The notes under the pieces: model-generated
Told to the model about the DNA's origin: nothing
Seen by the model: the letters and a program-made list of their open reading frames with translations, nothing else
Database searches by the model: none
DNA from: Ottelia alismoides
Taxonomy: Eukaryota > Streptophyta > Magnoliopsida > Alismatales > Hydrocharitaceae
Direction: 5' to 3'
Assembly (NCBI GenBank): GCA_037367405.1
Contig: JAZKJV010002334.1
Coordinates: 186,001 to 250,000 of the forward strand
DNA length: 64,000 nucleotides
Made by a program: the position numbers and the translations under genes
In this document: positions 53,811 to 64,000 of the stretch, piece after piece
Layout of the letters: every line of letters begins with the position of its first letter
Numbering within the stretch: the stretch's first letter is position 1

Positions 53811-56800
53811 GATACACATATTAAATGGGCTGGCCATGGACATATGCAACCCAAAAAACACTAAAAGTTTTTCATTTGCAATATTAGTACTAGATTAAAT
53901 TTAATGGTTTACATGTTAGATTTGCTATAGTTGCATTATATTTAAAAATTTAAACGTCGGACATAAAAAAAAACTTATTTATATCTATTAAATATATAAA
54001 ATAGAGAAAAATATCGTTAAGTTGACTCGTGACAGAGATCTGGGTAAGGTTTGAGCTTTGAAGTATGGCTCGGATCTTCGTGCTGGACTGGCCTTCAATT
54101 TGACTAGGTCTGTTCACAAGGCACAACGGCCTTATTTTTGCATAGAAATAAAATCCTCATTTAATTTTCTAATATCTAAATAAAAAAGCTTAATATACCG
54201 ATATTTGAATGTCTTATTTTGGCAAAGAAATAAACGTTTTGCTATTGATATTTTTCTCATTTGATTGATGGATAATGAGTGCTTCAGTGGAGAAGGAAAG
54301 TCATTTGACAATGGGACCAAATAGTATTTGACTAAAACTATAATTTAGAAATTTAAAAACATTGTCTTAGGATTGACAACGATAATTAAATCGCCCTTCT
54401 AAATTTTTGGCATAGTAATTCGCTAATGGAATTGGTGTATAAATGAAACATTATATATAAGTTTACACTTGTTTCCCTCCGAGTTTCTGCATCTTACCTT
54501 TTTTATAATGACACTCGTGGTCCAATATTCTTATAAAATTCACAATTATACCTTCCACTAATGTATATAGAGGCATAAGGGTAATAACAGATGGGTAATA
54601 TTATGAATTTTACAGGAATATAGGAATGCGAGTGTTATTACAAAAAGGTAGGGGCACAAGTGTATTCAGAGAAACTTGGAGGTGTATACGTGCAAAAATC
54701 TCAACATTATATTGCACTCTGCATGCAAGTGGAGAATTTCATGCATACGTTAGATCCAAATCGTTTTATTTTATTTACATGTGTAGGGGTGGTCCGGGTG
54801 GATATTCGATAAGTTTGAGTGGATTTGGGTTATTCGGTTCGGGTCGAATTCTATTTGAGTTGGAAAAATAGAGCTCACCACCCAGTCGAATTACTTCGGG
54901 TTTTGCTATTCAGGTCATTGGTTAGGATCGATTGGACCGGGTAAAAATCAAATTGGTTAAAGATGGAAGTTACCCCTTAATAATCATGCAACTTACTTTT
55001 CCTAAATTAGCTTCAAACTTACATGTCTACAAAGGTCCGTGGTTTAATAGGGATTATGATGACTTATTTGTTTGTTAATAAGGAATAAATTACAATGTAG
55101 CAACCGTCATTCACGTAATCACATTCTTTAATTGGATTCCACTTTCTAACATGGCAACATACATTTAATTCACATATGTCGTTTGGGCTATTCCATTTCT
55201 GACCGTTATCATTTATTAATAAGTGAATAAATAGAATTAAATATCCTATATAATGGTATAAATATTGTGCACACATGTACGTGTATACATATGTATACAT
55301 AAATATATTCTTATGATTTTTTGTCGGGTCGGGTGGGTCTAAATCACGGGTCATTCATATTAGTTGTTCTGGTTGATTGGGTGGGTCGAGTACACACTAT
55401 CAAAACCATCAACCTACTCAGTACCCATATAAATAAACCGATTTGAGTCTACCCGACCCGAAAACTCAAATAACTCAAATCATTTGACCCATATCAAACA
55501 ATTCGATTGAGTTATTTGATTTGAATTAAACAACGCCGACCCGTAGTATTCATCAGCCACCATATGTGTGCATTAATTTGGTATTTACCTAATATAGTCA
55601 ATCTCCATCATAAAAATAAAAAAGTTCTATTTTTTAATAAAAAAACAACCAATATTGATTTGGTCCACCCCAAACTAATAAACCGGAGATAAGCGGACCG
55701 GGTAAAGATCCGGAAAGTTAAACGTCCAATAATTACATGCTAATAAATTAATAATCACACTCAAACTCTAAAAAGCCCAATAAATAGATGGTAATTATTG
55801 TACATTATACAAGTGCTCGATAACCGTCCAAATTACATTCTGTGATCGTTGCTCGTAAATTCGTAATAAGTTGAAAAGGTCGAAAAGTATTAACCAAATA
55901 TGCCTGCCATTTTAAAATAAAAATAATAAAATACTTGACATGTTAAAATATATTATTTAATTTACATATCTGATTAAAATTAAAAGAGGACCTCAATGAA
56001 CTAAATTTCCAATTCCAAGCAATCTGAAACCGGCGTTAATTTTTTGTCGGGGCATTACGAATGTAATTAAGAACATTTTAATTAATTAGATGCACAACCA
56101 ATGAGTGATAAATAATTAGGGTTTATCGCGATTCGGTTACTGGAGTGGAATGGAAAGGATTTTAATTATTAAGACATTGCTATAATTATGGAGAAATAAT
56201 TGCCTCAACATCCTCGCTTTTTATTTCTGTCCAGTTTCTATATCTCTTTGCTAATTTTAGAGTGGCAAATATCACTTATCCCCTTTCTGTCCAGTTTCTA
56301 TATCAGAAACATATGGGGTTATCTTCCTCAAATGGAAGTATATGCCCCTTATGTCAGGGAGAGGAAGTAAAATTTCACCTTAAGAACGTTGAAAAAGTGG
56401 AGGAGATGAAAGCTATTTCTCCTCCCTTAAAATATCAATGAGAGAGAGTGCTGTTCCCCTCTCTCTCTCTCCAACTATTTGTATTGATTAGTCACATAAT
56501 CGATTGTCGTGTTTTTTATTAGACATTTTAGTCCCATAATCCTTAAAATAATTCTCATAACACCACGATCCGGCAATCTTACTCTATTTGATATAACCCA
56601 ATCTGCTGCTGTATCTATTTATCACATATTTCAGCATGTACAGTCATCCATTTTAAAACAGATATAGATACGTATATCATTTTTTATATCTGCAATTATC
56701 CAGATCAATAATCATATATTTATTTTAATAAACATAAGTATAATTGTATAAATATTCATATATTTATTTTAATAAAAATAAATATAATTGTGTGTATACC

Positions 56801-57099
56801 TGTATATAGTCAAAATTTAAAGACATTTTCACTATTTTGGTATAGTCAGGTTACTAAATAAATATATTTAATATATTTATTTCATGAATATGATATGACA
56901 CCCGCTGCTGTATGTATATTTAATTTAATCTATAAAGCATGTATACTTTTATTCATATTTTTGTCCGTATTAATTTTTTTTAAAAATATATGATAACACA
57001 TTTTTTCATATCAATAAATTACTGAATACCCATATGTATTTATGGCTTTAAAATAGACAAATACATATTTCTTTATCCATGTGGTGAGAGTTAGTAACT
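53811..57099. other. AT-rich intergenic DNA
   Basis: No gene seen. It contains a fold-back repeat (54477-54681), tracts rich in GGGTCGGGT/CCGACCC-like words (54785-54960, 55320-55550) and direct repeats TTTCTGTCCAGTTTCTATAT (56226, 56283). A doubled AT segment occurs near 56712-56790. Confidence 0.6.
54477..54681. repeat. Fold-back repeat F1
   Basis: Left arm from about 54494 (TTACCTTTTTTATAATGACA) pairs with the right arm ending near 54650 (TGTTATTACAAAAAGGTA). Pairing extends inward to AAAATTC/GAATTTT and outward, after an indel, to CCTCCGAGTTTC/GAAACTTGGAGG. This is MITE-like. The target duplication is not clear. Related copies lie at 62254-62440 and 62490-62665. Confidence 0.6.
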
Positions 57100-57102
57100 T
57101 TA

Positions 57103-57224
57103 GGGCCAATTTGGTTGCTGGTGTACATCGGTGTACTCTTCATTCCAACCCTCCCGACCCTCCACACAATTTACCATTCACAAAGGTATCCCAACCCAAT
57201 CCAACCCAGTTACGAAACTGACCC
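57103..57224. mobile_element. Tourist-like MITE T1
   Basis: 122 bp with imperfect terminal inverted repeats (GGGCCAATTTGGTTGCTGG and GGGTCAGTTTCGTAACTGG, 14 of 19 alike). TTA lies on each side (57100-57102, 57225-57227), the PIF/Harbinger hallmark. Confidence 0.72.
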
Positions 57225-57227
57225 TTA

Positions 57228-57656
57228 GGGGTTGTTCGGATGGGGGTTTACCCCCCCCCCCCGGGGTGGATTTACCCCCCAAAACCCTCATTTTCTCTTT
57301 CTTGCGGGGCCCACTATCTATTCTTTATTTAAATATTAAATAAATTAATTTTATTTCATATTCTATCAAAAAATAATATATTATACCATCATATCATCTA
57401 AAAATTATAAACTACTTTACTTCTACTCACTTTTTCAAACTTCAATACAATCACATCACAATAACTACTCACTTTTTCAAACTTCAATACAATCACATCA
57501 CAATAACTACTTACTTTTTCAAACCTCAATACAATCATATCACAATAAACCCACTTCTAACCCACCCCCAGTTTAACCCTCTATCCAAACACCAAAACCT
57601 AAAAATGAGTTACCTGCTACCAGTTTAACCCACCAACCCACTATCCAAACACACCC
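57228..57656. mobile_element. Tourist-like MITE T2 with internal 42-bp tandem repeats
   Basis: 429 bp with terminal repeats GGGGTTGTTCGGAT and GGGTGTGTTTGGAT. TTA flanks it at 57225-57227 and 57657-57659. A 42-bp unit starting ACTCACTTTTTCAAAC is repeated about three times (57425-57549). A C run lies at about 57249-57261. Confidence 0.75.
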
Positions 57657-57659
57657 TTA

Positions 57660-57906
57660 GGGCTGTTCGGAAGGAGAACAAGTAGGAATAAGGATGGAGA
57701 ATAAGGGGAATAAGGGTCTATTCTCCGTTCAGCTGGAGGATAGAAATAAGGAGAATAAGGTGAAATAAAGGTAGGTAAGGTGGGATAAAGATAGGAATAA
57801 GAGTGAAATAAGATGAAATAATGGGGAATAGTCGTACCACTGGGAACCGTGTCCGGAGGAGAATTGGCCCCTTATTCTAGGGACTATTCTCCAACCAAAC
57901 ACGGCC
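57660..57906. mobile_element. Tourist-like MITE T3
   Basis: 247 bp with terminal repeats GGGCTGTTCGGAAGGAGAA and GGCCGTGTTTGGTTGGAGAA, allowing one indel. TTA flanks it at 57657-57659 and 57907-57909. The interior is rich in GGAATAAG-like words. Confidence 0.78.
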
Positions 57907-57909
57907 TTA

Positions 57910-58375
57910 GAGAATGTGATCTGATTTACAATGATTATAATGCAATTTCAAAGACTAAAGGCGTTATAATACAATCAATCACGATTCTAGGGGGTCACTT
58001 GTAAATAAAACCGGGGTAAATATCATATGATGCCTCGCGGAAACGAGAAATAACAAAGTGGAGAGGGGTGTGACAGTTGCTCCTGTGACTTGCGGGTGGG
58101 GGCGTGTAACCGCTCCCTCCTTATTAATCTCCACGTAACCGTCACCTCTCCCTCCACTCCAAGAGCCTCCATCTCTCTCTCTCTCTCTCTAGAACTCTAT
58201 CCACCGCCGACATCTCTCACAAGAATCTCCGGTACTTTTCCACGCGACAATATCCAATCTCCCCTTTTCAGGTACTTTTCTCCTCTTTCTCTCTCTAAAA
58301 GGGTGATTAACGATCTATTACATGCTAATGACGCCATGCATCTTGATTGCTTAGTTGCATCCGTTAGTCTTCTCC
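57910..58375 (+). promoter_or_regulatory. Upstream region and 5' leader of the bHLH gene
   Basis: Between MITE T3 and the bHLH start. A CT repeat at 58171-58190 and C/T-rich sequence are typical of a plant 5' leader. An in-frame upstream ATG lies at 58355. No TATA box is assigned with confidence. Confidence 0.45.
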
Positions 58376-59178
58376 ATGGCCTTGAGCTTCTGCTCCAAGT
58401 GGGAAGCGATGGAGCACCACGTCATGCCCAGGGGAGATCCCCCCGGCGACCCCCTCATCGAGGCCCTTGGCGCGTACTTCTCCGACGACGCCGACCCCTG
58501 CGTCCTCCTCCACGACCAGCAGCCACCCGGGAAGCGCGTGCGGGGCTGCGAGGACTTCTACCTCTCCCCGGACTTGGTGTTCGGCAATGTGGTCGATGCT
58601 GTCAACTTTACGCTTCCCGAGTTCGCGCCGGCGGGGGAGTACTCGAGCGGGAGCATGAGCAGCGGCGGGAAGAGGAGGAGCTTGTCGGCGCAGAGCGTGG
58701 CGGCGAGGGAGCGGAGGAAGAGGATCAGCAGCAAGACGCAGGAGCTGGGGAGGTTGATCCCCGGCGGGAGCAAGATGAACACCGCCGAGATGCTCCAGTC
58801 CGCCTACAGCTACGTCAAGTTCCTGCAGGCTCAGGTTGCCCTCCTCGCCTCTAGCCCTCAGGTAATTAATCACTTCTTAATCATCTCGTTTTACTGCTAA
58901 TTATCATTATTGACAGTAATGTGAAGACGTAGATTGGGTCCTGGATCATGCAGGGCTCGCCGTCGGCGGACGACGGAGCGGAGCTTCAGATCCTCCTCAC
59001 GTTGCCGGCCGTGCAGGAGAAGCTGTACCGCAGAGACAAGTGCATCGTGCAGAGGCAGCAGCTGGAGGAGCTGATGGAGGACGAAGCTGTCAACTCACAC
59101 CCCGCGATCGCGCGCGATCTCGGGAGGCTGCTGGAGGCTGCCAACAACAGGGAGCCGTTGATGAAGAAGGCCAATTAG
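58376..59178 (+). CDS. bHLH transcription factor, bHLH52/53 type, two exons
   Basis: Exon 1 is 58376-58861 and exon 2 is 58954-59178. The intron 58862-58953 has GT and GCAG ends and falls between codons. The protein is 236 residues. The bHLH domain is at about 103-153: basic [14 protein letters not shown] with the E-box-reading Glu, then helix 1 [10 protein letters not shown], loop GSKMN and helix 2 [19 protein letters not shown]. From family knowledge this resembles Arabidopsis bHLH52/53; the target is presumably an E-box, and the process controlled is not deducible here. Exon 2 carries [20 protein letters not shown]. An in-frame ATG at 58355 would add seven residues; [10 protein letters not shown] at 58376 looks like the natural start. 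Confidence 0.88.
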
Positions 59179-59698
59179 CTTGCTTAATTGTTTGTATCAA
59201 CCAATTAATCCTTGTAGTGTTCTTCTGATTTCTTTCTTGTAGATTCCCGATTTAACAGGGAATAGATTAGATGTAGAGGATGGAGTCCACAGGTCTTGTA
59301 GCTGTGTCAACTGTTGTTGTTTATGGATTGTTTCTGTATCCTTTTCGTTGATGATCTGTCTTCATTTGAACAAAGCTATTTACGATTTATTTCTTGTGCA
59401 GCATCCGTCTACTTGGTGCAACAATATCTAGGGTTTCTATCAGTACCACTTACAGCGAACCTGCTTGATGATCCCATATGTAGATATTCCCAACTACATG
59501 AAAGGCAATCACCAGATGTATCGACGACTGAGTTAACATTTCTTTCGTATCTAAACGTGGGAGTTCGATCCCTACCCTCCGACGTCTTCTCTGACAGTAG
59601 AAGACGGAGGAGTACGTACTCGTGCCGTAGGTTTCGGGAGGTGGTTGCTCCTCCATCATCGATCGGTAACTGCTGTTCCAGCAGCAAGTCGTCTCTCT
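59179..59698 (+). other. 3' UTR of the bHLH gene, then intergenic
   Basis: AT-rich trailer followed by non-coding DNA up to the first Mutator-type MITE. Frames in both directions are short and have no motifs. Confidence 0.5.
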
Positions 59699-59707
59699 TC
59701 GATCTTA

Positions 59708-59919
59708 GGGCGCGGATTGTCTGCTGTAGCTCGCACCAGCAGACTCTGCTGCGTCCATGGGGAGCCGCTCGATCATGATCGAGCGGTTCCCACGAATTCC
59801 CCCTGTGTGTGAGACCGGATCAAAGGGAATTCGTGGGAACCGCTCGATCATGATTGAGCGGCTCCCCATGGCCGCAGCAGAGTCTGCTGGTGCGGGGCTA
59901 CAGCAGACGATCCGCGCTC
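59708..59919. mobile_element. Mutator-type fold-back MITE M1
   Basis: 212 bp, almost entirely two inverted arms of about 92 bp with only about four differences and a loop of about 23 bases near 59803-59825. Termini are GGGCGCGGAT and, inverted, GAGCGCGGAT. A perfect 9-bp direct repeat TCGATCTTA flanks it (59699-59707, 59920-59928), the Mutator/MULE signature. A smaller perfect palindrome (CGCTCGATCA/TGATCGAGCG) is nested in one arm and almost kept in the other. Confidence 0.85.
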
Positions 59920-59928
59920 TCGATCTTA

Positions 59929-60200
59929 TATCTATAAAACAATACGAGCTGTTTGAATCGCATATATAATTATTTTTAGGGCTTGACCTTCGGCAGTTGG
60001 AACATTTGTGGCGCTAGTACAACTGCTACAATGTTCAAATGTATACTAGCAAACGTCAACTTCTCTCAACATATTTTCAATTTCATTTTTGAGATGAACC
60101 GAAATAGCTCATGTTTCCCTCTTCAATTCTCCCATGTTCGTCTACTTAAATAATGATGGTTTATGTTCGACGTGGATTCGATTTTTCTCTATCGCAAGAA
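59929..60200. other. AT-rich spacer between the two Mutator-type MITEs
   Basis: About 270 bases without features that I can support. Confidence 0.5.
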
Positions 60201-60209
60201 GTTGGGAGA

Positions 60210-60410
60210 GCGAGAGGATCATCTGCTACAGCCCATGCTGTAGCAGACTCCGCAGGAAGGGTTGAACCCGCTCGATTTTGATCAAACGGTTCACAGAGAT
60301 TTGCACTTTTTGTGAGGTCCTACCGTGCAAATTCATACGAACGGCTCGATCAAAGATCGAGCGGCTCCATCTCCTACTGCAGAGTCTGCTGCAGCAGACG
60401 ATCAGCTCCT
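60210..60410. mobile_element. Mutator-type fold-back MITE M2
   Basis: 201 bp with inverted arms less well matched than in M1 but with the same words (ATCATCTGCTACAG / CTGCAGCAGACGAT, CGCTCGAT, AGCAGACTC). The 9-bp direct repeat GTTGGGAGA is perfect (60201-60209, 60411-60419). It is the same family as M1, about 290 bp away. Confidence 0.82.
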
Positions 60411-60419
60411 GTTGGGAGA

Positions 60420-61415
60420 AACTATCTCGTAAATTCTGCATTGGTCGTGGCAGAAAAAGGGAAACTGGCGGTGTAAAAATCAAACAAACTCCAAATTTGA
60501 CAACACAATGATCAAGAAGTAAGGTGCCCTGAAAGGTGGCGCAGGCCGAGGAGGCGACGCAGGGAAGGTGTGGGCGAGGAGACTCAAACTTGGAGATAAG
60601 CTTCGACTCTAAGAATGCTGACAATCCCCTATAATTACAAGCATTTTGTGGGTTGATTTTATATTATTATTTTACAAACTTGTCTAAAGAAGCAATTAAT
60701 ATCTTTAATAACAATAATATTTGATTTTTTTTCGATAGTATATAAAAATGTATTTATTCATGTGCATCGACAATCTATAAAAATTTGACATATAAGATAA
60801 GTACCTATAAACATGGCACAACTCCATAAAGGTACTGTTGATTGAGTAATGTAATTGAATTGTAGCAATTGTATAATCAAAGCATTTTAAAATCAAATTA
60901 TGAATGATTGTGATAGTTTTATTTCGAAACTCAAGTCAATGATTGGTTTTTTATAATTCCAATCGAGTTCTTCTAAAATAGAATATTTTGATTTTCGAAA
61001 CCAAGCTCATTATAGCGGTTATTAATGTTGTAGGGTTTATATGTTATAGAAAGGGGTGAAGGAAAAGGGAGGACACAGTTATTGACATTTTCCTTCCTTT
61101 TTTTAATGATTTTACAGTTATAATTTTGCAAATGAATTCCTATCATAGATAAATAGTGTAGGAAAAATAAAAAAAGTCTATGTCCACACCTATTGAACCA
61201 ATTGTAGAGTACAATCAACACAAAATCATAATTTTTTTTGCATAATATCCTGAGAAGATTTAAAACTAACCCATTTTAGTTAGCAACAAATACCATGGTC
61301 TTAAAACCAGAAGCTGGTCAAGATTTTAAAAATCGAACCAAGCGAAGGTGTCAATTTTGGGTTTTTATGGTTTGGATCAATGGAACCGACCCGTCAAATC
61401 AGTGATGGTGTCAGC
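60420..61415. other. AT-rich intergenic DNA
   Basis: No gene seen. From about 61298 a stretch with AAAACCAG, AAATCGAACCAAGC and GGAACCGACCCG words begins, which resumes after the hAT element (62090-62170). A related patch lies at 63105-63280. These look like remnants of one degenerate repeat. Confidence 0.5.
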
Positions 61416-62071
61416 TAGGGGTGAAAACGCATACAAATATGTTTGTATCCATTCGTATCCGCATTTGTTAAATAGAGGATGTGGATGTCATTTTCTTGTA
61501 TCTGGCGAATACGAATACAAATGTCCAGCATTCACCGAATACGAATATGAATATAATATCCTCAACTTTGAGGAATACGAATGTGAATGTTGAAAATTTT
61601 GAGGATAACAATACGAATATTCATTTTTTGAAGGATACGAATACGAATACGAATGTTCAAATTCTGGATGATACCAATACTTACATGGTATACAAATAAG
61701 TAAGTTTGGTAAGCTATCTTCTATTATTTAGTTATATCTTTACAATTTTCTTTTATTATTTAGTTATTTTTATTTACATATTCATTATTAAAATATTTAA
61801 TATACTTTTGTATATAATTATGAACCTAAAATATTTATAGCTTTTAAGTAAAACTGGACATGTATACCATTCGTATATTAATTCCTATTCATTTGTCAAA
61901 TATCTGTATCCAAATTACCAATATTCATTTTGCATTCGTATTCGTATTTTAAGGATATGATTTTACATTTTACACATTCATGTGATATTCGTATTCGTAT
62001 CCGAATTTTAAAAAGGATGAGGATATGGTAACACCTATATTCGTATCCGTATCCGACCGTTCTCATCCCTA
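61416..62071. mobile_element. hAT-type non-autonomous element
   Basis: 656 bp. Termini are TAGGGGTGAAAACG and, inverted, TAGGGATGAGAACG. The 8-bp flanks GTGTCAGC (61408-61415) and GTGTCATC (62072-62079) differ at one base. Both ends are rich in (G)AATAC/GTATTC words, typical of plant hAT subterminal regions. No transposase is encoded. Confidence 0.78.
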
Positions 62072-62253
62072 GTGTCATCAGTTCATACAAATCGAAAAAA
62101 AAAACGGAATCGTTGTATTGTTGGTTTGATTTGTATGGTTCAACTGAGTTGAATCGATTTAGACCTGTATTTCATACAACAAAATGAATAATGCTTTCCA
62201 AGTTTTTGAGTAACACACGCGTCTTTCCAAGTTTTTCAAAATCAATAACACAG

Positions 62254-62665
62254 TTTATACTATTATTTTTTTATAATTACATGTGTACCCCTATATCCTT
62301 ACAAAATTCATGGTATTGGCCATTTATTAGTACATTTGCTCTCCTATATTATAGGATAATAAGGACTATTGTTAATTTTTTAACAATATAGAGGCACAAG
62401 TGTAATTGTCAAACTGTGAAGGGCATAAATGTTATTAGAACAATTTGAAAGAGCACATTAAATATTTAATCAAATTCATATAAATATATAAGAGTGATGC
62501 ATGTGTCACTATATTTTTACAAAATTTACATAGTACCCTTTTATTAGTACATTTATGCTTGTATATTACATTAACATAGGGAAATGTTTTAATTTTTTAA
62601 GAATATAGGGGGACAAGTTTGCCTGCAAAAGTTAGGAGTATAAATGTTATTAGAAAGTTTGAAAT
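62254..62665. repeat. Two tandemly placed copies of fold-back family F (F2, F3)
   Basis: About 62254-62440 and 62490-62665 share, in order, TACAAAATT(C/T)A, TATTAGTACATTT, TTAATTTTTTAA, ATATAG(A/G)GG(C/G)ACAAG and ATAAATGTTATTAGAA. Parts also match F1 (54477-54681). Weak inverted repeats suggest decayed MITEs. Confidence 0.5.
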
Positions 62666-64000
62666 GATATATAAATATATTTTGTCTAACACATAATACA
62701 TATGTGTGATGGCAAAATTTAACAATTTTAAAGTTATTTCAACTCTAACGAGTTTAGCTAAATTTAAGCTTCTCATAGTGTGATTATCACAACTTCTTTG
62801 CGTTGGAAGCAAGGGGATGGCATCATGCACAATATAGGAAGGGAGATGTGATGTTCTTAGGAGAAGAAGCACGAGGCAATATTGAATCATTGATCCGTGT
62901 GCTCTCGAAGTCAAAGAAATGGAACCATTAAAAGTTTTATATGAAAACTTAAGGAGAGGAGAGTTGCATTAAGAAAAAAAATGTGCGGAGAAGATATAAA
63001 GAAGCATCACTATAGGGTCTTGATGGAAGTAGATTACGAATTGCTTTTAAGAATTTGCATAGTATTTAATGCTTAGAATTCTCTCTCTTTTTTTTGTTAA
63101 AAATGGATAGTTATACCGGTGGTTTAGTTCAATTGGTTCAATCGAGCCAAGCGATCCAATTGACTTTTGACTGTTTTGAATTTTTAAGTAAAAATCGATT
63201 GGTTGGATCGTTTTTCCTTCGGTTCTTGATTTAACCGGTTGAACCAGCCGGTTTGATTCGGTTTTTAAAACCCCCGTACCAGCCAGGGCATGTCGAGATT
63301 TTTTTTATTTGCGTTGGGATCGATTCCATTTATTAGAAACTAATAAATGTCATCACATTTAAAAAAATACCGAACAGGTCTCGTCGATTTGATGTGATCA
63401 ATTGAATCAGTGACTTGAAGACGTCTGTTTCCATACAAATCGAGAGAAAAATGGACAATTCGTTTCATGAAGGTCGGATCGGTTCGAGCGATTATATAAA
63501 TCGGGAATAATTGGGTTAACATGATGTGCATTCTTTGGAATGAAGTAGAAACCGTGAGGCTTCAGGTGAGGTTCCTCTGGAGCACAACCCACCGCGAAGC
63601 CGTGGACGATGGCGGGTGTTGCTAATCGGTTAGGGCAAGGCCATGGGCATCGGAGGTGGGAAGAGGAGGTTGAAGCGAAGGACAAGCCAAGGAGGAGGGA
63701 TCTAGTTTGAGGTGGAGAAGGCCAGAGTAAATGTGGTGGCGGTAGCTCAAGGTCGACGTACGGGGGGTGAGAGGCGGTGGGGATGGTGCAAAGGAGGTCG
63801 AACTCGAGGCCAGAGGGGGGGAGGGAGTTACTGAAAGAAGATGATGGAGGAGGAAGAAGAATACATAATTACACTTTTAATGCTTTTTTCTCTTTTTAAT
63901 TAAACTTATACACTATAAGTTAATATCCTTTTAGGAGGGGAAGTGCCAGCAACAGCTACGAAGGGTATAATTGCTAATGGTGCAAGAAGATGGAAACAAT
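62666..64000. other. Intergenic to window end
   Basis: No supported gene. Includes a repeat patch with CCGGTTGAACCAGCCGG-like words (63105-63280) and a purine-rich, GGAGG-containing stretch (63560-63870) whose open frames look compositional. Confidence 0.5.

Noticed and set aside
54785..55550. GGGTCGGGT-rich sequence as a further DNA transposon
   Set aside because: Repeated words are present, but I found no matching ends or target duplication.
58355..58375. Upstream in-frame ATG as the bHLH start
   Set aside because: It adds only MHPLVFS with no family resemblance. [10 protein letters not shown] at 58376 fits better, though the longer form cannot be excluded.
1..64000. CRISPR arrays, rRNA or tRNA genes, bacterial-type operons
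   Set aside because: None seen. Repeats are plant transposon repeats, and the tRNA-like words are primer sites next to LTRs.

Overview
This window is nuclear DNA of a flowering plant, probably a eudicot (inferred; the species cannot be named from the sequence). The grounds are plant-type LTR retrotransposons with tRNA-Asp and initiator tRNA-Met primer sites, plant MITEs with TTA, 8-bp or 9-bp target duplications, and host genes of plant families. Most of the window is nested transposable elements. Only two host genes look intact: a 900-residue DM13/DOMON/cytochrome b561 membrane protein (21207-23909) and a two-exon bHLH factor of the bHLH52/53 type (58376-59178).

Region 1 (1-20340). The left edge cuts an LTR (1-419). 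A minus-strand MLKL/DUF1221-type kinase pseudogene is split into 1319-1824 and 19931-20340. The splitter is a decayed Copia element (Copia-1, 1825-19930, near-duplicate 5-bp target repeats), and removing it restores the kinase reading frame across the junction. A second, younger element (family A, 2654-14126, TSD CTTAC, 3.03-kb LTRs) sits inside the Copia-1 5' LTR. Family A has a tRNA-Asp primer site and one gag/protease-like ORF, but no reverse transcriptase or integrase, so it is non-autonomous. Downstream of the ORF it carries several copies of its own polypurine tract, at least three of them on the 3' arm of an inverted repeat.

Region 2 (20341-35671). The DOMON gene is followed by a complete but decayed short-LTR Copia (25012-29980, TSD ATATA) and a 2.5-kb non-autonomous Copia-like element (32544-35022).

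Region 3 (35672-46237). A family-B composite has the order LTR fragment (+), LTR (-), short non-coding interior (-), LTR (-). It is flanked by a perfect 5-bp duplication CACCG, yet both outer ends are U3 ends. This is unusual and suggests a fold-back cDNA that was integrated. It interrupts a plus-strand open frame, and spliced-looking coding sequence continues to 47814; the host gene is not recognised.

Region 4 (48360-53805). A second non-autonomous Copia-like element (TSD TCGTT) contains another small LTR element (49912-52404) whose U5 end abuts an inverted, older LTR of the same family.

Region 5 (53806-64000). AT-rich intergenic DNA holds the bHLH gene and many small DNA transposons: three Tourist-like MITEs in a chain sharing TTA duplications (57100-57909), two Mutator-type fold-back MITEs with 9-bp duplications (59699-60419), a hAT-type element (61416-62071) and three copies of another fold-back repeat.

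The most novel material is in families A and B. They share a set of hairpins in the same order in otherwise different LTRs, both carry serial polypurine-tract copies in the interior, and one copy integrated through two U3 ends.
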